Below, one piece after another: positions 26,330 through 35,185 of a stretch of DNA of 64,000 nt. The DNA lies in NCBI GenBank assembly GCA_021818445.1, contig JAKAEB010000007.1, forward strand, positions 28,819-92,818, in the 5' to 3' direction. This DNA comes from Planctomycetota bacterium. Lineage in GTDB: Bacteria; Planctomycetota; Phycisphaerae; WQYP01. Made by a program: the position numbers and the translations under genes. The stretch's first letter is position 1. Every line of letters begins with the position of its first letter. The notes beneath the pieces were generated by a model that worked only from the letters and a program-made list of their open reading frames with translations, was not told the origin of the DNA and did no database searches.

Positions 26330-28291
26330 TCATCGCATAGCCGCTTTGAGCATGGATTCTGCCATGGCAATTTGCTTGGGTGTTGCCGTGGGGTTGTTGA
26401 TGATTAAATCTGCCACATGAATGCAATAATATAAATGCGATATCATGCGCTGTCGTGGGTTAAAGTGCATCGGCACCCGTGCGGGCGGGCGGGCTTCAAA
26501 TTTCAGCTCGGTTTTGGCCCGCGCCAGAATTCGTCGCAGGGGGCTGACCTGTGGTCGGTGCGCCAGTGGCAGTTTGATCTGCTCCACCACCAGTACTTCG
26601 CCCGATGCTGCCACGGCCGCTACTCCCACATACTTTACATGATGAGCTTGCGCGCCAACGGCCAGCGTGAATTTATCCGCCTTCGGTGTCGGCAGGACAA
26701 TGGCATTGGTGTGGTAGCGGATGATTACATATCTGGCAGCTTTTTCGCATGGATGCCACCGCAGTTGATAGCCGCCCGGCACAACATGGGCACGGAGATG
26801 CAAGCCGCCTAGCCGCACACCGCCAACCACCACATGGTGCAGTTTGATGCCTGCGGTGTTTTTTAACCAGAGGGCAGGCGTACCAGCGGGAATATAACCA
26901 ATATGGATATTGCTCAACCGCACATCGGCAAACGGACATGGATTAAAATTGGCAAACGCGATAACAGGATCATGTTGAGTATCGATCCGGTTGATACGCA
27001 CATCGCTGATCGACCAATCGGAAACCTTCGGAACAAATCCGGATTTTGGCAACTGGTAGCCACCGGCCCAGTGGTAAATTGACGGGTCTGTGAGGCATCG
27101 TGCCAAATTGCATGTTATGCCCCGGAAATAGATGTGGTTAATCCAGCCGCCGCGTTCTCCACCCCATTTCATGTAGATAATGTCAGCCCCATTGCCAAAT
27201 TGGTTATTCAGTGCCATCACATTGCGGATACCCCCCGACATTTCCGAGCCAAAGCCGATATCATGCGACAGCCAATTGTCCCGGATAATAATATTTTCTG
27301 ACGGTCGGCCGCCATTGACGGGCCAGGCATCGGCATTACGGCCGGACTTAATAACAATATTATCATCGTTATTATTGATGCGGCAATTCTCCACCAGCAC
27401 TTCATCGCAGGAGTCAATATCCAGTCCGTCATCCATATATTTGTCGTGGTTATGTACCGTCACACCTTCCACCGTGACATTTTGGCAAAAACTCGGATGC
27501 ATCGTCCAGAAAGGAGAATTTTTGAATGTGACACCTTCGATCAGCACGTTCCGGCAGAATTCAAAATCGCAAAACTCCGGCATCAGGTGATACCCGGCAC
27601 CGAATATGCGCCTGTGCATGGCCGTGAGATGATCGGAATAACCCCAGTTGATCATCCGATCGTGCCAATTCAATTTTTCCTGGCTGTCGTACCATTTAAT
27701 CCAGGTGGAACCGGGTGCATTTCTCTGGCCATTAAAAGTACCCAGTCCCGTCACGGCCACATCCGTCTGCCCATGGGCGTAAATCAGCGGGGAATAGTTG
27801 TAGCACCACACCCCCTCGTATCGCACCAGCACGCACCCTTTGTGCGAAGCCGACCCGGTTAGATAATCCGCAGGGTTCAGCCCAAAGGTGATTTTCACGC
27901 CGTATTGTGTGTGAAAGTTTACGTGCGACAGCAACGTGATTGGCCCGTTACAAAGATACGCGCCGCTCGGCACAAATACTTCCCCACCCCCGGCCCGGTG
28001 GCATGCTTCAATTGCCTTGCGGAAGGCCACCTCGCAATTGGTTTTCCCATCGCTTTTAGCCCCGTACTTCAGAACATTAAAAATGCGATGGGGAAACTGC
28101 GGCGCGTGCACATTATGCAGTATCCGCGTGTAAAGCCGCTTGTTCCACCTCGGAGTGGTATCACCCGAAGGTACCCCACTGGCCGACTGGGCCAAACCTG
28201 CGGATAAAATCGCCGCCAAAAAGATGAACAAAATCGGCCAGACAAAGGAGGATCGGTATAACTTGCGGATGAGCCGGTGCGGTTGGGTCAT
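26330..28291 (-). CDS. Secreted right-handed beta-helix protein, GH28-like
   Basis: A signal peptide (about residues 18-36) leads into a pectate-lyase-superfamily start (FNVLKYGAKSDGKTNCEVAFRKAI) and a glycoside-hydrolase-28-type beta-helix. DDGLDIDS (287-294), NNDDNIVIKSG (308-317) and GFGSEMSGGIRNV (346-358) align with the NTDGID, DDxxAxKSG and GHGxSxGS motifs of polygalacturonases. The canonical GHG is not intact (SHDIGFGSE), and the RIK position reads YMK, so activity may differ. The last 180 residues look like a beta-rich extra domain. It probably works on a pectin-like polysaccharide outside the cell. Confidence 0.87.
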   Translation of the reverse strand: MTQPHRLIRKLYRSSFVWPILFIFLAAILSAGLAQSASGVPSGDTTPRWNKRLYTRILHNVHAPQFPHRIFNVLKYGAKSDGKTNCEVAFRKAIEACHRAGGGEVFVPSGAYLCNGPITLLSHVNFHTQYGVKITFGLNPADYLTGSASHKGCVLVRYEGVWCYNYSPLIYAHGQTDVAVTGLGTFNGQRNAPGSTWIKWYDSQEKLNWHDRMINWGYSDHLTAMHRRIFGAGYHLMPEFCDFEFCRNVLIEGVTFKNSPFWTMHPSFCQNVTVEGVTVHNHDKYMDDGLDIDSCDEVLVENCRINNNDDNIVIKSGRNADAWPVNGGRPSENIIIRDNWLSHDIGFGSEMSGGIRNVMALNNQFGNGADIIYMKWGGERGGWINHIYFRGITCNLARCLTDPSIYHWAGGYQLPKSGFVPKVSDWSISDVRINRIDTQHDPVIAFANFNPCPFADVRLSNIHIGYIPAGTPALWLKNTAGIKLHHVVVGGVRLGGLHLRAHVVPGGYQLRWHPCEKAARYVIIRYHTNAIVLPTPKADKFTLAVGAQAHHVKYVGVAAVAASGEVLVVEQIKLPLAHRPQVSPLRRILARAKTELKFEARPPARVPMHFNPRQRMISHLYYCIHVADLIINNPTATPKQIAMAESMLKAAMR

Positions 28292-28497
28292 TTTCTCTAA
28301 TACCTCGCGAAAAGCAGACGCTATGTTTAACTGCGGAAATTGTACAACTTGCCAAGAAATATTTCAGCATATATCGCTAAAATTGGTGGAATAATTATGC
28401 GCAATAATCCATCCGCAACATGTCGTGCAGGCGTATCGCCAACTGAATTGGGCATCACGCTACAATAAGGCCGCGAATAGACTGTGAAAGGGACTGG

Positions 28498-29850
28498 ATG
28501 TTTGAGTTGCCGATTATCAATTTGATGCAAGCCGGTTCCGAGGCTTTGCTCAAGGAGATTAAACGAAAGCTTTCATTGGATGATGTCCTTCTCGGTCAAG
28601 ATGAACAACATCTCCGCAGCCTTGCCACCGTGCAGCAAATCATTTCCGCCGTGAAAAAGGATGGCGACCGTGCCGTGGCTGAATTTGCGTCTAAATTTGA
28701 TGACCCGGGTGTTACCATCGATACGCTCCGTGTAACAAAGGATGAAATGACCCACGCGGTTAAAAATGCCGACGCCAAGTTGGTTGCGGCGCTGGATACC
28801 GCCATTGAAAATGTCCGGCGTTTTCAAAAGGCTATGCTTTCACCCGACTTACCCGCCATTGCGCCCGTCGGTGCTCATTGTGCGTCCGGTGCGCAACTTC
28901 GCATTCGCACGGTGCCGCTGAACCGCGTGGGTATCTATGTGCCCGGTGGTGCGGGGGCGTATCCATCAACGCTGATCATGACTGCCGTGCCTGCCCAGGA
29001 GGCAGGTGTTAAAAGTTTATGCGTCTGCTCGCCAGCCAAGGGGGGACGCGTGGCACCGGCCGTGCTGGTGGCGGCCGCACGTCTTGGCTTGACGGAAATT
29101 TATGGCGTCGGCGGTGCGCACGCCATTGCCGCCATGGCCCTCGGCACCGGGCAAATTCGGCGGGTAGACAAAATTGTCGGACCGGGAAACTGGTATGTGC
29201 AGTTGGCCAAGCGAGAACTTTTCGGCGTGGTCGATATTGACAGCTTTGCCGGGCCAAGCGAGGTGGTGGTTCTGGCCGATTCCTCTGCCAATCCCGCGGT
29301 CGTAGCCGCTGAATTGCTCGCTCAGGCGGAGCATGCACCGGGAAGTTGTATTCTGGTCACACCGGATGCTGATTTCGCGCTGGAAGTGCAGGCGGATATC
29401 TCCCGCCAGATGGTTGACTTACCACGCCGCGACCTGACACAAAAGGCCCTCACCTTTGCCAGCGCCATCATTGTGACCGGCGATCATGATGCCGCAGTTG
29501 CCTTGACAAATGAGTTGGCACCTGAGCATCTGCAAATTTCCACCCGGCACGCCCGTAAGGATGCCGCAGCAATCACCACGGCCGGGGCCATTTTCATTGG
29601 CCCCTTTTCGCCCGTGGCCGCCGGCGATTATCTCGCGGGGCCATCCCATGTTTTACCCACGTCCGGTACCGGAAGATTTTTCAGTGGGCTTTCCGCCGAC
29701 AGTTTCCGGCGGCGCATGTCGATGATAGAGTTTGATGCGGATGCACTGGCTGCGGCGATTGCCCCGCTGGGTGTGCTGGCTCGGGCTGAAGGGTTTGAAG
29801 GCCATGCCCGCTCAGCGGAAATGCGCGTCCAAAAATCGGAGCCACATTAA
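28498..29850 (+). CDS. hisD: Histidinol dehydrogenase
   Basis: HisD oxidises histidinol to histidine in two NAD-dependent steps. Family motifs are present: VGIYVPGGAGAYPSTLIMTAVPA, VDKIVGPGNWYVQLAKRELFG, IDSFAGPSEVVVLAD and AQAEHAPGSCILVT (zinc and catalytic residues), LAPEHLQ, and GDYLAGPSHVLPTSG. The length of 450 residues is usual. An AAGGGAC lies upstream of the ATG. No other his genes are near. lpxI begins one base after its stop, so the two are probably co-translated. Confidence 0.97.
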   Translation: MFELPIINLMQAGSEALLKEIKRKLSLDDVLLGQDEQHLRSLATVQQIISAVKKDGDRAVAEFASKFDDPGVTIDTLRVTKDEMTHAVKNADAKLVAALDTAIENVRRFQKAMLSPDLPAIAPVGAHCASGAQLRIRTVPLNRVGIYVPGGAGAYPSTLIMTAVPAQEAGVKSLCVCSPAKGGRVAPAVLVAAARLGLTEIYGVGGAHAIAAMALGTGQIRRVDKIVGPGNWYVQLAKRELFGVVDIDSFAGPSEVVVLADSSANPAVVAAELLAQAEHAPGSCILVTPDADFALEVQADISRQMVDLPRRDLTQKALTFASAIIVTGDHDAAVALTNELAPEHLQISTRHARKDAAAITTAGAIFIGPFSPVAAGDYLAGPSHVLPTSGTGRFFSGLSADSFRRRMSMIEFDADALAAAIAPLGVLARAEGFEGHARSAEMRVQKSEPH

Positions 29851-29851
29851 T

Positions 29852-30730
29852 ATGTCGCCGCCATTGGCCCCAACAACATGCGCGCCGGACCCCTCACCCG
29901 GCGAACCAATCGGCCTCATTGCCGGCCAAGGCCGATTGCCGGTCTCTGTGGCCGATGGCTTACTTGCCCGGCAGCATCCCGTCATTTGTGCGGCGCTATG
30001 GGGCCAGAGCGAGGAGGATTTACTTCAGGCCCGGTGCCAGTACTTCAAACGCGTCGGCTTGTTGCGCATCAATCAATGGATTCGGGTTTTCCGCAGCCAT
30101 GGCGTATCCAAAGCTGTCATGGTAGGACGAGTCGCCAAAGCCAACATGTATCAGAAATACCACATGTTGCGATATATTCCCGATTGGCGCACCGCGCGAG
30201 TTTGGTTTTGGCGCGTTCGCCATGATAAACGCAGCGCCCGCCTGCTTATGGCGGTAGCGGACGAACTGGCTTCAGGAGGTATCACACTTTTGGACGCTCG
30301 GCCTTACATCCCACAAGACCTGGCAGCCGACGGACTCATGACCAAGGCTCGCCCCCGCGCGGATATTATCGCGGATGTCGACTTCGGCTGGCCGCTTCTG
30401 CGTGATATCAATCGGCTTCTGGTAGGCCAAAGCCTGGCGGTTAAGGACCGTGAGGTGATTGCAGTTGAGGCGATGGAGGGCACCGATGCGCTTATTGAGC
30501 GGGCGGCCGCCCTTTGCAAACGCGGTGGATGGGTGCTACTTAAAGCCAGTAACCCCAATCAGGATATTCGATTTGATGTACCCACAGTCGGGCCGCAGAC
30601 CATGGAAAATTTAATACGGTGCCGGGCCGCAGCCCTCGTGCTTGAAGCCGATCGCACCATCATGCTGGAAAAGCCACGCCTGCTGCAAATGGCCGATGAC
30701 GCCGGCATCGCGGTGCTGGGCCGCAAGTAA
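29852..30730 (+). CDS. lpxI: UDP-2,3-diacylglucosamine pyrophosphatase LpxI
   Basis: LpxI cleaves UDP-2,3-diacylglucosamine to lipid X in lipid A synthesis, replacing LpxH in many bacteria. The N-terminal part shows PIGLIAGQGRLPVSVAD, and the C-terminal catalytic domain shows VIAVEAMEGTDALIERAA, GGWVLLKASNPNQDIRFDVPTVGPQTMENL and ADDAGIAVLG, all typical of the DUF1009 family. I placed the start at the ATG at 29852, right after the hisD stop; the open frame begins earlier, inside hisD. Its presence implies a lipid A outer membrane. Confidence 0.94.
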   Translation: MSPPLAPTTCAPDPSPGEPIGLIAGQGRLPVSVADGLLARQHPVICAALWGQSEEDLLQARCQYFKRVGLLRINQWIRVFRSHGVSKAVMVGRVAKANMYQKYHMLRYIPDWRTARVWFWRVRHDKRSARLLMAVADELASGGITLLDARPYIPQDLAADGLMTKARPRADIIADVDFGWPLLRDINRLLVGQSLAVKDREVIAVEAMEGTDALIERAAALCKRGGWVLLKASNPNQDIRFDVPTVGPQTMENLIRCRAAALVLEADRTIMLEKPRLLQMADDAGIAVLGRK

Positions 30731-31096
30731 ATGGCCGGCAGGAGCGATAAATTCACAATCGCGATATTGTTGAATTTTATTGCGGCAGGGGCCACTTCCA
30801 TGGGCGGCACCGCATGCAGACCTATTTTTTTCGATGAGATGACAACCCGCTCGACGGCGCGTTTGCTGCCCGCGCTCGGCACTCGGTTTGGCGTTCCCGC
30901 AACCGCGTAGATTGGTATCCCGCCAATTATTTCATCGTCGCTGATGCCGTTATGCAATTTGGTGCGCACTTTGCAGACAACGCCGCCTTGACGCTTGATT
31001 TAAGCCGCCGCATAATGCCGCGCTGTGGTCAATTTTGCATATGTCGGCGCTGGAGACTGGATACGGTGGGTGTTTGCATAGAGAGAAAGGCGAACC
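30731..31096. other. Gene-free stretch with HU promoter
   Basis: A 366-base gap. A 136-residue minus-strand frame reaches into it from lpxI, but it looks like a shadow. The useful content is the promoter at 30988-31016. A short inverted pair ACAAT/ATTGT lies near 30762-30777. Confidence 0.5.
30988..31016 (+). promoter_or_regulatory. Sigma70-type promoter for the HU-family gene
   Basis: TTGACG (30988-30993) and CATAAT (31011-31016) have an ideal 17-base spacer and match five of six consensus bases each. Transcription should start near 31023, giving a leader of about 74 bases. Confidence 0.62.
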
Positions 31097-31495
31097 ATGG
31101 CGACCGTGACAAAAAAGGAACTGGTGGATCGGATTGCCACTCGCAATAAGACGAGTCGGCTTGTTGTACGGCGCACCGTGCAAGCATTTCTCGATGAAAT
31201 CATCCGCGAACTTGAAGCGGGCAATCGGCTTGAGTTTCGTGACTTCGGTGTATTTGAAGCCCGCCATCGTGCACCCCGCGTGGGGCAAAACCCCGCCACA
31301 CTTGAACCGGTCATGGTGCCCGCCCGCCGCCGTGTGCGGTTTAAACCCGGACGCATGTTCAAACAACGTCTGGCCGCCGCGGAAAAGCGTTCTCAACCAT
31401 CAGCCGAAAACAGTTCACCCTCGGCATCCTCGCATCCTTCCCCACAGGGGGAACCACGCTCGGATGAGAGCCAGCCCCCGACCGGCAATACCTGA
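31097..31495 (+). CDS. HU/IHF-family DNA-binding protein
   Basis: HU-family proteins bend DNA and shape the nucleoid. The first 95 residues carry the family pattern: TKKELVDRIATRNKTSRLVVRRTVQAFLDEI, then FRDFGVFEARHRAPRVGQNPATLEPVMVPARRRVRFKPG with the beta-arm that enters the minor groove. A 37-residue tail rich in S, P, Q and E follows, beyond the usual 90-95 residues. The upstream promoter is strong, which suits an abundant protein. bioF begins three bases after the stop. Confidence 0.93.
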   Translation: MATVTKKELVDRIATRNKTSRLVVRRTVQAFLDEIIRELEAGNRLEFRDFGVFEARHRAPRVGQNPATLEPVMVPARRRVRFKPGRMFKQRLAAAEKRSQPSAENSSPSASSHPSPQGEPRSDESQPPTGNT

Positions 31496-31498
31496 TCT

Positions 31499-32743
31499 AT
31501 GCCCGATCCTGCCATATCTGATGCGATGCAACTTTGGCTGGATGACTTGCAGGCCGACCTGCAAGCCCGCAAACGCGACCACAACTGGCGTACCCTTCCG
31601 GATGTTGCATCACGGTGCTGTCCGGAGATGGTAATCCGCGGCCAATCATATCTGCAGTTCTGTACCAATAATTATCTCGGGCTGGCCGCTGACCCGCGCG
31701 TCATCGATGCCGCCCGCACCGCCCTGGATCAATGGGGGTTTGGTGCGGGCACCTCCCGTCTTGTGGCCGGCAACACCACTCCGCATGCCCAATTGGAAGC
31801 CAGTTTGGCTCGACTTAAAAAGCAGCCCGCCGCCGCCATATTTTCGTCAGGATATGCCGCCAATCTCGCCGCCCTTAAAACTTTTGCTGCTCCGGCCGAT
31901 GCGGTCTTTTCCGACAAACTCAATCATGCCAGCCTGCTCGACGCCGCCGCCGCATCCGGTGCCGATCATCACTCCTTTCCACATCTCGATTATGCCCGCC
32001 TGGAAGCGCGGCTGCGGCGTACCGATGAAAAAAGCACCCGTCCGGGCCAGTCTGCCGTCAATCGCCGCTGCTGGATTGTTACCGATACTGTTTTTTCAAT
32101 GGATGGCGACATATGCAATCTGCCGCAACTCTCATCGCTGGCCCATCACCATAACGCGCTGCTGATTATTGATGAAGCCCACGCCACCGGTGTGCTTGGG
32201 CCGGATGGGGCGGGCGTAGCCGCACTGCAGAACGCCCAGGCCGGCATTGCGCTTTCCATCGGCACGCTCTCCAAAGCATTCGGGTCCGTCGGTGGCTTTA
32301 TCGCCGGTCCGCAGGCCGCCATTGATTCCCTTATCAATCGCGGGCGCAACTTAATTTACACCACTGCACTACCGACCGTTTGCATCACTGCCGCCCAAAC
32401 CGCCTTGGACATCAGCCTTTCCGAGCCATGGCGGCGCAATCGCGTCTGCACTCTGGCAGACCAGCTCCGAAAGGAACTCCAACAACTGGGCTACCATTGC
32501 GGGCAATCCACCACGCCCATCATTCCGGTCATTCTTGGATCGTCTCAAGCCGCGCTGGCGGCATCCCGGAAATTAGCCGAAATGGGCATCTGGGTACCCG
32601 CCATCCGCCCCCCAACCGTCAAGCCTCAAACGGCCCGGCTTCGCATCAGCCTGATGGCCAGCCACACCGACGAACACATGGCACGCCTGGTTGCCGCCAT
32701 GAAAGCGCTGCGCCAATCCCATGATATCAACACTTGTTATTGA
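31499..32743 (+). CDS. bioF: 8-amino-7-oxononanoate synthase (AONS/KBL family)
   Basis: The enzyme condenses pimeloyl-ACP with alanine in biotin synthesis. The PLP fold-type I features are FCTNNYLGLAADPRV, GFGAGTSRLVAGNTTPHAQLE, TDTVFSMDGDICNLPQL, IDEAHATGVLGPDGAG and the lysine motif GTLSKAFGSVGGF. The length of 414 residues is slightly long, with an insert near 180. The family also includes 2-amino-3-ketobutyrate CoA ligase and lipid-forming relatives, so with no other bio gene nearby the exact substrate is not certain. Confidence 0.88.
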   Translation: MPDPAISDAMQLWLDDLQADLQARKRDHNWRTLPDVASRCCPEMVIRGQSYLQFCTNNYLGLAADPRVIDAARTALDQWGFGAGTSRLVAGNTTPHAQLEASLARLKKQPAAAIFSSGYAANLAALKTFAAPADAVFSDKLNHASLLDAAAASGADHHSFPHLDYARLEARLRRTDEKSTRPGQSAVNRRCWIVTDTVFSMDGDICNLPQLSSLAHHHNALLIIDEAHATGVLGPDGAGVAALQNAQAGIALSIGTLSKAFGSVGGFIAGPQAAIDSLINRGRNLIYTTALPTVCITAAQTALDISLSEPWRRNRVCTLADQLRKELQQLGYHCGQSTTPIIPVILGSSQAALAASRKLAEMGIWVPAIRPPTVKPQTARLRISLMASHTDEHMARLVAAMKALRQSHDINTCY

Positions 32744-32775
32744 ACCCACAGGGGCCGGTCCGCCGGAAAACTCAA

Positions 32776-33195
32776 TTAATGTTTCCCGGTGCCCGCGGAT
32801 GAACCGGAATATTGATCGTCGCTTACCTTTTCCAGCCAGTCTACAACCTTTCCATTTAGCTGTTCTTGAATGGCGATATGCGTCATGGCCGTATTGGTGG
32901 TGGCACCATGCCAATGCTTTTCGCCGGGCGCAAACCACACCACATCGCCGGGCCGAATGGTGGTGCGCTCACCGCCCCAATTCTGCACCCAGCCGCAGCC
33001 AGCGGTGACGATCAGGGTCTGTCCGAGCGGATGCGTATGCCAAGCGGTTCGCGCGCCGGGTTCAAATGTTACGCTTGCACCCCATACGCGGGCCGGCTCC
33101 GGAGCCGATAGCAGCGGGTCCACCCGCACGCTTCCCGTAAACCACTCGGCAGAAGCTTGGGTCGATGGCTGCGAACCACAGCGTTTAATATCCAA
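32776..33195 (-). CDS. Single-domain cupin protein
   Basis: A 139-residue cupin with the two metal-binding motifs: [25 protein letters not shown] and [30 protein letters not shown]. This is the group often named (R)-mandelonitrile lyase-like or quercetinase-like; the real substrate is unknown. I chose the TTG at 33195 because AGGAG lies seven bases before it and [10 protein letters not shown] is the usual family start. The frame is open to 33255 without support. Confidence 0.9.
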   Translation of the reverse strand: MDIKRCGSQPSTQASAEWFTGSVRVDPLLSAPEPARVWGASVTFEPGARTAWHTHPLGQTLIVTAGCGWVQNWGGERTTIRPGDVVWFAPGEKHWHGATTNTAMTHIAIQEQLNGKVVDWLEKVSDDQYSGSSAGTGKH

Positions 33196-33287
33196 TGCAT
33201 ATCTCCTGAAAAAGGCGACAACACTTGTATATTTTGGAATGTACACTACTTTCACAGCAATTCATAATCGTGCCGCACCGGGAAACC

Positions 33288-33325
33288 AGATTAGCCGCCG
33301 GGCTTGTCCCGGCGGGCTTTAATCT
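33288..33325. repeat. REP-like GC-rich hairpin
   Basis: CCGCCGGG (33295-33302) pairs perfectly with CCCGGCGG (33308-33315) over the loop CTTGT, inside an outer pair AGATTA/TAATCT. The core pattern TAGCC-hairpin with CTTG in the loop recurs in the arms of the repeat at 40845-40952, so it may belong to one family of dispersed repeats. Confidence 0.5.
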
Positions 33326-33421
33326 AATGAAAATATGTTGATATTATTCGCGCGTCCCGCGCGGTGCAAAGTCGTCTTTTTCACCGCAGGGGAATGTTAA
33401 GGTCTGGTTAATTCTGCTGAA

Positions 33422-33429
33422 TTTTTGAA
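33422..33429. repeat. Left target-site duplication of the insertion sequence
   Basis: TTTTTGAA directly abuts the left terminal repeat and is repeated exactly at 34996-35003 on the other side. Confidence 0.9.
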
Positions 33430-33452
33430 GGGCGTGGCAATTTTTTCGGGCG
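33430..33452. repeat. Left terminal inverted repeat of the insertion sequence
   Basis: Exact 23-base inverted match to 34973-34995. Similarity drops at once outside these limits, which fixes the element end. Confidence 0.93.
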
Positions 33453-33539
33453 GTGGCATTGAGTTAAGATAGGTGCATGGCGACCGCGAGGTCGCGGGTG
33501 TTTTAACCGGGCCAGGGAAAGGCTCAAGGAGAAATAGCT

Positions 33540-33803
33540 ATGGATAGCGTGTCAGTGCTCAAACCGGAAGCGTATGTGGATCGGATGCGAGAGATTACGG
33601 AAGCGATGCTGCGTGGGGTGGCGGCGGCGGTGAATAAGGCCCCGAATGGGGCGTGGATCAATGGCAGTGAGATGGAGGTTCGCGACTTGATGGCGGAGTA
33701 TCGCCGCCAGGCATATGAAATGGCCTTGCAGATGAGGATGGACGCGGCGCAAGCCGCTTTTTCCCCCGGTGGATGCAAAGACGGGCAGGCGTCTGCGCAA
33801 TAA
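33540..33803 (+). CDS. Insertion sequence frame A (N-terminal part of transposase)
   Basis: This 87-residue frame starts with an ATG preceded by AAGGAGAAATAGCT and is largely helical (EITEAMLRGVAAAVNKAP, LMAEYRRQAYEMALQMRMDAAQAAF). Its end overlaps the next frame by 35 bases, with the second frame shifted by +1. The overlap contains T5C5 (33758-33767), a run that could promote slippage. In related ISKra4 elements the two parts usually form one protein joining at AAFSP and VDAKTG, so this is either a programmed frameshift or a disabling one-base change. Confidence 0.75.
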   Translation: MDSVSVLKPEAYVDRMREITEAMLRGVAAAVNKAPNGAWINGSEMEVRDLMAEYRRQAYEMALQMRMDAAQAAFSPGGCKDGQASAQ

Positions 33804-34968
33804 AGGCATTGAGAATCGCAGTACCGCCACGGTCAACGGTCGAGTGGAGATGAAGCGTCGCCGGTGGCATGTCGAGGGTATTGGGAGTTGTTCTCCATCG
33901 GATGCATGGTTGGATGCGGCGGAAGCGACGGTAAGTCTTGGGCTACGGGAATTGGTCTGTCGCCAGAATGCGGACGCTCGCAGCTTCGATAAAGGGGCCG
34001 AAACTCTGGCGAAGGTGGGGCAGATTCGCATGAGCGGGGAGCTTTTCCGGCAGGTGGTAGAGGCGGAGGGCAAGCGAGCCTTGGCGATGGCGGCATCGGA
34101 GCAACTCCGGCCGGTCTGGACATTTGAGGATTGCCGGACGATGACGCCCGATGGTCGTGAAGTGAAGCGTATTTATGTGGGTGCCGATGCGTACATGGTC
34201 TCGCTGGTAACGGAGGTGGAGAAGCAAAATCGGCTGCGTAAGGTGCGTGAAAAGCGGCAGAAACGCGGGAAAAAGGCCCGGCCTCTTGGGCGTAGGAAGC
34301 AAGGGGCTGATCAACGATGGAAAGAGGTTAAGGCGGTCACGTTTTACAACGAGGACATGAAGCACCGGCATACGTCGCTGACCAAAGGCGACTGCGATGC
34401 GTTGGGTCGGCTGATGCGGCGTGACGCGGAGAATCTGGAGTTCCATCGGGCTCAGGAGCGGGTGGGCAATGTGGATGGGGGGCCATGGATCATTCGGCAA
34501 TTCGACAAGCGGTTGAGTACCAACGCGGTGGGGTTGGATTTTTACCATCTTGGTCAAAACCTGCACAAGACAAAAAAGCTGGTATTTGGGGAGACAGGCC
34601 AGCCGGGTGAAAAGTGGGTTGGGAAGGTTTTGCACGGCGCTAAACATGAAGGCTACGAACGACTATGGGAGGATTTGTTGGATTTGCGGAAAACCACGCG
34701 TGGCAACAAACGCAAGGAGGTGGATCGTATGATCAACCACGTGTCGGATCGACGGCAAATGATTCGATATCCTGAGTTCATTGCCAAAGGCTGGCAGATC
34801 GGCAGTGGGCCGATGGAAAGCCAGTGTCGCATATTGTCAGATCGTGTGCGCGGCTCGGGCATGCGATGGGATGCGGACAACGCCGAGGCGGTCATGGCAC
34901 TAGAGGCGATGGAACAGAGCAATCAGTGGCCCCAATACTGGAAAATCGCCATGTTACATAACAATTAG
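33769..34968 (+). CDS. ISKra4-family transposase, main frame
   Basis: The 399-residue frame opens with GTG as VDAKTGRRLRNKG and carries DDE-type positions: D140 in YVGADAYMV, D257 in LDFYHLGQNL, and E350 in GSGPMESQCR. The segment SDRVRGSGMRWDADNAEAVMALEA is diagnostic of ISKra4-type transposases. A DGGPWI motif (about 236-241) precedes the second D. It may be made as a fusion with frame A by frameshifting or be translated from its own GTG. It ends five bases before the right terminal repeat. Confidence 0.9.
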   Translation: MDAKTGRRLRNKGIENRSTATVNGRVEMKRRRWHVEGIGSCSPSDAWLDAAEATVSLGLRELVCRQNADARSFDKGAETLAKVGQIRMSGELFRQVVEAEGKRALAMAASEQLRPVWTFEDCRTMTPDGREVKRIYVGADAYMVSLVTEVEKQNRLRKVREKRQKRGKKARPLGRRKQGADQRWKEVKAVTFYNEDMKHRHTSLTKGDCDALGRLMRRDAENLEFHRAQERVGNVDGGPWIIRQFDKRLSTNAVGLDFYHLGQNLHKTKKLVFGETGQPGEKWVGKVLHGAKHEGYERLWEDLLDLRKTTRGNKRKEVDRMINHVSDRRQMIRYPEFIAKGWQIGSGPMESQCRILSDRVRGSGMRWDADNAEAVMALEAMEQSNQWPQYWKIAMLHNN

Positions 34969-34972
34969 ACCA

Positions 34973-34995
34973 CGCCCGAAAAAATTGCCACGCCC
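34973..34995. repeat. Right terminal inverted repeat of the insertion sequence
   Basis: Exact inverted match to 33430-33452. The second copy of the target duplication TTTTTGAA follows at 34996-35003. Confidence 0.93.
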
Positions 34996-35025
34996 TTTTT
35001 GAATTCCTCCGCTTTTTCACTTGCG

Positions 35026-35038
35026 TTTTTTTTTTTTT
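35026..35038. repeat. Homopolymer run of 13 T
   Basis: Thirteen consecutive T lie 22 bases after the insertion sequence flank in otherwise GC-rich DNA. It is likely to vary in length between cells or reads. Confidence 0.7.
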
Positions 35039-35185
35039 GTGTAGTATACTCCGGTTGGTTTGACGCCGCCGTGGATTAAGGGGTGCTGTTCTGGCCCTGT
35101 AATCTCCGCGACCTCGGGGTAAAAAGAGGCCGCATGTGTGGAAGCGGTTGGCGTCGGGCGTAAGAGGTAAACGGGTGTTGGTATT

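Larger units (their letters stand above)
33430..34995 (+). mobile_element. Complete insertion sequence, ISKra4-like, 1566 bp
   Basis: The element is bounded by 23-bp inverted repeats that match at all 23 positions (33430-33452 and 34973-34995), beginning GGGCGTGGCAA and ending within TTCGGGCG. An 8-bp direct repeat TTTTTGAA flanks both ends. Removing the element and one repeat restores a continuous sequence. It carries two overlapping frames that together make an ISKra4-type transposase. The perfect ends and target duplication point to a recent insertion. It sits between the cupin gene and the secreted-protein cluster and breaks no gene that I can identify. Confidence 0.94.

Noticed and set aside
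30559..30969. 136-residue minus-strand frame running from lpxI into the gap
   Set aside because: Half lies antisense to lpxI and the rest shows no family signal or upstream ribosome site.
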